64,000 bases of DNA, from positions 42,881-106,880 of the forward strand of contig JAFDKH010000006.1 in NCBI GenBank assembly GCA_019307065.1, given 5' to 3'. The stretch is from Deltaproteobacteria bacterium (GTDB taxonomy: Bacteria > Myxococcota > B64-G9). How positions within the stretch are numbered: position 1 is the first letter of the stretch; each line of letters opens with the position of its first letter. This document shows positions 59,745 to 64,000 of this stretch, piece after piece. The notes below the pieces were generated by a model, which was not told where the DNA came from, did not search any database, and was given only the letters and a program-made list of their open reading frames with translations. Both the position numbers and the translations under genes were made by a program.

Positions 59745-60995
59745 ATGGGTACGACAGCAATGAAGACAACCTGCTTGCCTGCAATTATTCGAATATTTGT
59801 CGTTGTTCTCTTGGCTACAGGGGTCAGCGCGAGCAGTGCCGCCCGCGGCCTGGGAATCAAGGCCGGTGAAGGCCGCCTGCACCCGTCTCTCGATCTAGAC
59901 CTGGTCTACGATACCAACCCCAGTTACGCTTCGGAGGATGTTTTTTCTGATCTGGTGCTTAGAATCCGCCCGGGTATCGCCTTGAGTTTCCCCTCAGAGG
60001 TTGTCGAATTCGAACTCGAGGGCAAGGTCGGCTACGATTACTTCTTCGGGATCGACAAAAAAAATAATCTGAGCTCGGTCGCCGGCGAGGCCGATATGCG
60101 CCTCGGCTTCAATCCCAAGGGCCAGGTCAGCTTCTTCATCGAAGACACATTCTCGCGCAGCAGCGACCCGCGCTACGGGGCTGTCTCCGGCAGATTCGAT
60201 CGAACAAATAACGAGGCCAAGGCCCATTTGCAGATCAAACCGGGCGGCGGGGCGCTGATGTTCGATCTGGCCTACGGGTTCTTTATCGACTGGTTTGACG
60301 ACTCTGGCTCGAATAGCACGGCCCTTTCCAACTATGGCCACCGGGCCTATTTTTCGGGCAAATGGAAGTTCCTGCCCAAGACGGCCGTGACGGTTGATTT
60401 CGATGCCGACATCAGACGCTATCCAAATTCCTACACTGGCGGCGCTAAAAACTCGGATGTCAACGCCATTCGCGCCACGGTCGGTATGCTGGGACAGATT
60501 TCGCCCAGCATCGCCATCACGATCAAGGCCGGCTACGGTGATACTTTGCTGCCGTCCGATAACACCGGCTCGGATTATCGTTCGGCAATCGGCCAGGCCG
60601 AAATGACCTTCAAGTCGGGCACGACCTTCATTCAGTTCGGCTATTCGCGTAATTTCCAGCCGGTGGTGATGTTCAGTTATTTCGGGCAAGACCGGGTCTA
60701 TGCCCGCTTGCGTCAGCAGATTGCCGGTAAATTTACTTTGGCACTTGATGCAAGCTATGATTATTTGGCCTACGGCGATGATGTGACCGGCGACCAACAA
60801 GACGGTCGCACCGATCATTTCGTCTCGGGCGGGCTGTCTTTCGACTATCACATCATCGACTGGATCGAAGTCGGACTGGCCTACGACATCCAGGCCCGCA
60901 TCTCCGGCTGGCAACAGGTGACGGCTCCGGGCGGCTCACAAGATGTCGACTACAACAAGCACATGTTCACTTTGCACATCGGCGTAGACTACTAG
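59745..60995 (+). CDS. outer-membrane beta-barrel, putative EpsX/ExoB-like export channel
   Basis: ATG 59745 (AGGA upstream; an internal ATG at 59760 is an alternative). Signal peptide ending near SSAARG. The ~390 mature residues alternate as amphipathic strands with aromatic ends (FELEGKVGYDYFFGID, TFIQFGYSRNFQPVVMFSYF) and finish VDY, a barrel-type C-terminus. It has the size of the 18-strand barrels that pair with short OPX proteins in myxobacterial polysaccharide export, and an OPX gene follows after 49 bp. The pairing is inferred from context. Confidence 0.78.
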   Translation: MGTTAMKTTCLPAIIRIFVVVLLATGVSASSAARGLGIKAGEGRLHPSLDLDLVYDTNPSYASEDVFSDLVLRIRPGIALSFPSEVVEFELEGKVGYDYFFGIDKKNNLSSVAGEADMRLGFNPKGQVSFFIEDTFSRSSDPRYGAVSGRFDRTNNEAKAHLQIKPGGGALMFDLAYGFFIDWFDDSGSNSTALSNYGHRAYFSGKWKFLPKTAVTVDFDADIRRYPNSYTGGAKNSDVNAIRATVGMLGQISPSIAITIKAGYGDTLLPSDNTGSDYRSAIGQAEMTFKSGTTFIQFGYSRNFQPVVMFSYFGQDRVYARLRQQIAGKFTLALDASYDYLAYGDDVTGDQQDGRTDHFVSGGLSFDYHIIDWIEVGLAYDIQARISGWQQVTAPGGSQDVDYNKHMFTLHIGVDY

Positions 60996-61044
60996 GCCAA
61001 TACGACCTAATATAGCCATGCTATGAATTGAGGCAGGTGGAATC

Positions 61045-61638
61045 ATGCTAAAGTCAATAGTTGCCTTCATGATTCTGGCCATGGCTGTTACGAGCTGTTG
61101 GCGAAGAACCCCTGAAACTCCCGAAGTGAAAGCCCACGCCTATATTCCGGCTTCGACTCTCGGGCCGGGCGACGTGTTCGAGGTGAAAGTCTACGACGAG
61201 AAGGAACTCAGCGGCGTCTACCGCGTTTCTTCGGCCGGGACAATAAGCTTTCCCCTGATCGGCAAGCTGCAAGTCGACGGGATGACCAGCATCGCCGCCG
61301 CCGACTTGATCCAGGATCAACTAGGCAAGAAGTACATCAGAAACCCGCAAGTCAGTATTCTGATCAAGGAGTACAACTCGAAAAAAGTCTCAGTTTTCGG
61401 ACAAGTCAACAAACCGGGGACCTTTCAATATGAAGATCGCATGTCCGTCATAAAAGCGGTCAGCATGGCCGGCGGGTTTACCAAAACAGCAGCCAAAGAC
61501 GACACCTATGTAACCCGTCTGGTCGAAGGCGACGAAAAAAAATACCGGGTTCCGGTCGAATCGATTGCCAAGGCCGAGGCCAAGAACTTCATGCTCGAGC
61601 CGGGCGACATCATTTATGTCCCTGAAAGCATCTGGTAA
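61045..61638 (+). CDS. short OPX (Wza-type) polysaccharide-export lipoprotein
   Basis: The signal peptide ends at VTSC. Residues ~35-115 are the polysaccharide-export (PES) domain (LGPGDVFEVKVYDEKELSG, GTISFPLIGKLQVDGM) and ~120-190 an SLBB domain (SVFGQVNKPGTFQYEDRMSV). The protein ends at VPESIW, 197 residues, so it lacks the C-terminal amphipathic helix by which Wza crosses the outer membrane. It should depend on a separate barrel, most likely the gene just upstream. Confidence 0.9.
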   Translation: MLKSIVAFMILAMAVTSCWRRTPETPEVKAHAYIPASTLGPGDVFEVKVYDEKELSGVYRVSSAGTISFPLIGKLQVDGMTSIAAADLIQDQLGKKYIRNPQVSILIKEYNSKKVSVFGQVNKPGTFQYEDRMSVIKAVSMAGGFTKTAAKDDTYVTRLVEGDEKKYRVPVESIAKAEAKNFMLEPGDIIYVPESIW

Positions 61639-62743
61639 GCTGGTTGCACTCTCGCGGCCCAGCCTGGGGCCGGAAGAAGAGCAAGCCGTAATACGTGTAT
61701 TAAGATCCGGGCGCCTGGTGGCCGGCCCCGAAGGCGAAGCCTTCGAAGACGAGTTCGCCGGGTTGACCGGCAGTCGCTATGCAATCGCGGTCTCATCGGG
61801 AACCACGGCCCTTTTCTTGGCCTTGCTGGCCCTGGATATCGGTTCGGGTGATCAAGTAGTCGTTCCGGCCTACTCGTTCATTGCGACGGCCAATGCGGCT
61901 AAAACCGCCGGAGCCGAGGTGGTCCTGGCTGATGTAGAGTTGAGTTCGATGAATCTGGACCCGGCCTCGCTGGCCAGAGCTATAAACTCGCAGACAGCCG
62001 TCGTAATGCCCGTTCACCAGTTCGGATTGCCGGCCAACTTAGAAGCCATTGCTCAAGTCGCGGCCCAAGCCGATCTGGTCGAAGATGCAGCTTGTGCAGC
62101 CGGAGCTCAGATTAAAAGCCAGCCGATCGGCCGGCCGCATGGGCGCCTGGCTTGTTTTTCATTTCACCCCAGGAAAGTAGTCACTACCGGCGAGGGCGGA
62201 ATGATAACTACTAACGATGAGTTATTAGCTGAACGTTTGCGCGCCCTGAGACAACACGGCTTCAGCCACGAGCGAGCCGAGCTGCCGGGCTTCAACTTCC
62301 GCTTGAGTGAGATAGCCGCAGCCCAGGGACGGGTGCAGCTTGAGCGCTTACCTGATTTACTGAGTAAGAGAAAATCGGTCGCCCGGCAGTACCAGGAGTG
62401 CCTGGCTGGCCTCGATTGGCTGGGGCTCCCGCCTGATGAAAACGACGAGCGGCACACCTTCCAGTCGTATGTGGTCCGGCTCAAGAGCGGTGCGCCCGGG
62501 ACGCGCGAGCAATTCATGACTCACCTGAAAGATACGAAAATCGAGTGCCAGGCAGGTGTTGTTCCCATTCATCAACATCCGGCTTATAGCCGGAATGCCC
62601 ATATGCCGTTGCCGGTGTCCGAGCAACTCGGCCGGACGGCCCTTTTCCTGCCGATGCACGCCGAGCTCAGCCAGGCGGAGGTTGAGCGGGTCTGTACGGC
62701 GGCTTTGCAGTTCGGGCGCAAAGAAATTCCAGCTAAATGTTGA
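61616..62743 (+). CDS. DegT/DnrJ/EryC1/StrS-family sugar aminotransferase
   Basis: ATG 61616 overlaps the OPX stop by 23 bp; the ORF could begin at 61565, but that stretch is the OPX gene. 375 residues of the type I-fold family with VSSGTTALFLALLAL (PLP phosphate), VEDAACAAGAQ (Asp to PLP nitrogen) and the Schiff-base Lys in FSFHPRKVVTTGEGG. It transfers an amino group to a nucleotide-linked keto sugar, making amino sugars for surface polysaccharide. Confidence 0.9.
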   Translation: MSLKASGKLVALSRPSLGPEEEQAVIRVLRSGRLVAGPEGEAFEDEFAGLTGSRYAIAVSSGTTALFLALLALDIGSGDQVVVPAYSFIATANAAKTAGAEVVLADVELSSMNLDPASLARAINSQTAVVMPVHQFGLPANLEAIAQVAAQADLVEDAACAAGAQIKSQPIGRPHGRLACFSFHPRKVVTTGEGGMITTNDELLAERLRALRQHGFSHERAELPGFNFRLSEIAAAQGRVQLERLPDLLSKRKSVARQYQECLAGLDWLGLPPDENDERHTFQSYVVRLKSGAPGTREQFMTHLKDTKIECQAGVVPIHQHPAYSRNAHMPLPVSEQLGRTALFLPMHAELSQAEVERVCTAALQFGRKEIPAKC

Positions 62744-62774
62744 CCGGGCAGCTTTGGTCCAATAGTTTCAGAAT

Positions 62775-63812
62775 ATGACCTATCTCGAAAAAGAAATCAG
62801 ATCGCAACCAGAAGTAGTTGAGAAACTGCTCAGGCTGGAAGCAAAAAACATTTTAAAGATTGCCGACTCGCTCAAGCGAGCCGATATCCAGACCGTCTTC
62901 GTTGTCGCCAGAGGATCGTCCGATAACGCCGGGCTGTACGGCAAGTACTTGTTTGGTTCGAGAAACCGGTTGGTGACCACCCTGGCGACACCATCATTGT
63001 TTACATTGTACAAACGCCCGCCCAACCTGAAAGGATGCTTGATCCTGGCCATCTCGCAGTCGGGGGCCTCTGACGATCTCTGTCAGGTAGTTGCCGAAGG
63101 CAAGCGCCAGGGCAGCCGCGCAGTGGTTATTACCAACACGATTAAGAGCCCGCTGGCCGGGCTGGCCGATGATGTCATTTCACTGCATGCCGGGCCCGAA
63201 CGCAGCGTGGCCGCGACCAAGACCTACACCGCCCAACTGATGGCCCTGGCCATGTTGAGTGCCGGCTTGAGCGGACGCGCTCGGGATCAAGACGCCTTGC
63301 AAAAAGTAGTCGAGTTCCAAAGGCAGGCGCTAAAAGATTCTGCGGCGATTTCCGCAATGGCCCAGCGCTATCGCTACATGGAAAGATTGGCCGTCATCGG
63401 CCGTGGTTACAATTATGCGACTGCTTTCGAGCTGTCGTTGAAACTCAAGGAACTCGCCTACCTGACAGCCGAGCCGTCTTCGAGCGCCGATTTTCGGCAC
63501 GGACCGATTGCGATCGTCGAACAAGGCTACCCGGTCTTGTTGATTGCTCCTAAAGGCAAGACCCTGGCCGATATGCGTCAGCTGGTCGAATCTCTCGAGG
63601 CTCGTAGAGCCGAGCTGCTGATTATTTCGGACGACCGCAAGATACTGTCCCGGGCTCGAACGGGGCTGCCGATAAAACCAGGCCTGCCGGAATGGCTCAG
63701 CCCGCTAGTCAGCGTGATACCCGGCCAGCTCTTTTCCATGTACTTAGCGGCCGCCCGCGATTGTCCCCTGGATAAGCCTCGCGGCCTGTCCAAGGTGACC
63801 AGCACCAAGTAA
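62775..63812 (+). CDS. GlmS-isomerase-like double-SIS protein (NagB-II/AgaS type)
   Basis: 345 residues with two SIS domains. Motifs ARGSSDNAGLYGKYL, SQSGASDDL, ERSVAATKTYTAQL and ELSLKLKELAYLTAE...FRHGPIAIV match the isomerase half of glucosamine-6-phosphate synthase. The N-terminal glutaminase domain with its Cys1 is absent, so it cannot use glutamine. It is probably a glucosamine-6-phosphate deaminase/isomerase (NagB-II) or related sugar-phosphate isomerase. It lies 31 bp after the aminotransferase and may supply amino-sugar precursors. Confidence 0.85.
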   Translation: MTYLEKEIRSQPEVVEKLLRLEAKNILKIADSLKRADIQTVFVVARGSSDNAGLYGKYLFGSRNRLVTTLATPSLFTLYKRPPNLKGCLILAISQSGASDDLCQVVAEGKRQGSRAVVITNTIKSPLAGLADDVISLHAGPERSVAATKTYTAQLMALAMLSAGLSGRARDQDALQKVVEFQRQALKDSAAISAMAQRYRYMERLAVIGRGYNYATAFELSLKLKELAYLTAEPSSSADFRHGPIAIVEQGYPVLLIAPKGKTLADMRQLVESLEARRAELLIISDDRKILSRARTGLPIKPGLPEWLSPLVSVIPGQLFSMYLAAARDCPLDKPRGLSKVTSTK

Positions 63813-63831
63813 CATAACCGGGGTCAGACAC

Positions 63832-63887
63832 CCCCACTTGACACTTAATATTTTGAAAAGGAATGATAGCACAAGTGTCAAGTGGGG
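63832..63887. repeat. 15-bp perfect inverted repeat, REP-like, at the right edge
   Basis: CCCCACTTGACACTT (63832-63846) is repeated inverted at 63873-63887 around a 26-base AT-rich loop. It is preceded by GGGGTCAGACA. It follows the SIS gene stop and may be a bidirectional terminator or a mobile REP-type element. Confidence 0.65.
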
Positions 63888-63906
63888 ATTCCGCTGCAAA
63901 ACCCCT

Positions 63907-64000
63907 TTACTTGCGAGCGGCTCGTTTTGCCCGCGGGGGTGGCACACGAGCACGAATCAAGTGAAGTTCCCCGCGTTTGAGAAGTTCCCATTGCACCTCC
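63907..64000 (-). CDS. C-terminal end of a minus-strand gene cut by the right edge
   Basis: Reading the minus strand from the edge, 30 codons are open and end at TAA (63907-63909), giving EVQWELLKRGELHLIRARVP and a basic Arg/Lys/Ala/Pro tail. Composition looks coding, but no family can be named. The neighbouring inverted repeat with GGGGTCAGAC is often seen beside REP-associated transposases, so a transposase-like gene is possible. Confidence 0.4.
   Translation of the reverse strand, partial: EVQWELLKRGELHLIRARVPPPRAKRAARK

Overview
This window looks like chromosomal DNA from an uncultured, probably anaerobic relative of Myxococcota (the old 'Deltaproteobacteria'). Three things point there. 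MglB and MglA are near-textbook matches to the myxobacterial polarity pair and sit beside a Tol/ExbD-type motor cluster with an AgmX/PglI-like protein. There are many secreted, cysteine-rich or MopE-like lipoproteins with lipoboxes. The export genes at the right end are of the myxobacterial short-OPX plus beta-barrel type. A four-subunit 2-oxoacid:ferredoxin oxidoreductase and an ADP-forming acyl-CoA synthetase argue for anaerobic or fermentative carbon metabolism. The exact phylum is inference. No rRNA, tRNA or CRISPR array was seen.

Layout. 1-8.5 kb: surface proteins (two paralogous VWA proteins, a MEMO1-AMMECR1 fusion, an M23 peptidase lipoprotein, an FG-GAP lipoprotein). 8.6-14.8 kb: a membrane-anchored unknown, a crotonase plus ADP-forming acyl-CoA synthetase operon, a TerB-like protein and an FGE-fold lipoprotein. 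14.8-19.3 kb: two lipoproteins built from tandem beta-propeller-like repeats (21 copies in the larger). 19.3-23.0 kb: a TPR-FGE gene that loses its C-terminus at a breakpoint, followed by a probable inserted module (AAA/DUF4143 ATPase, HigB-HigA). 23.0-27.3 kb: lipase lipoprotein, FadL-type porin and two small lipoproteins. 27.3-31.2 kb: a lipid/chromatin neighbourhood with glycerol-1-phosphate dehydrogenase, a 60-residue histone-fold protein, a DedA protein, a soluble histidine kinase and phosphatidylserine synthase. 31.6-33.3 kb: a large cysteine-repeat lipoprotein and a REP-like palindrome.

33.3-39.4 kb (minus strand): a tight seven-gene operon, POR gamma-delta-alpha-beta followed by NuoE-, NuoF- and HoxU-like subunits, predicted to be a 2-oxoacid:NAD+ oxidoreductase. 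39.8-54.3 kb (plus strand): mglB-mglA, then a coiled-coil secreted protein, three TPR proteins, a small periplasmic protein, TolQ/ExbB, two ExbD/TolR proteins (the second without the membrane aspartate), an FHA/TonB-C protein and a cytosolic coiled-coil protein. This reads as a Ras-like switch coupled to a proton-driven trans-envelope machine. 54.5-58.9 kb: a cyclic-nucleotide-binding protein and a 1293-residue FG-GAP/Ig-like secreted protein. 59.0-63.8 kb: an operon behind a consensus sigma70 promoter with a CRP-type box, encoding a secreted unknown, an outer-membrane beta-barrel, a short OPX lipoprotein, a DegT-family aminotransferase and a GlmS-isomerase-like SIS protein. A polysaccharide export/synthesis role is likely.

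The best candidates for something new are the MglBA-Tol/Glt supercluster with its asymmetric ExbD pair, the histone-fold gene next to an archaeal-type G1P dehydrogenase, the POR-NuoEFG operon, and the pair of near-identical CRP-like boxes in front of the motor and polysaccharide operons.
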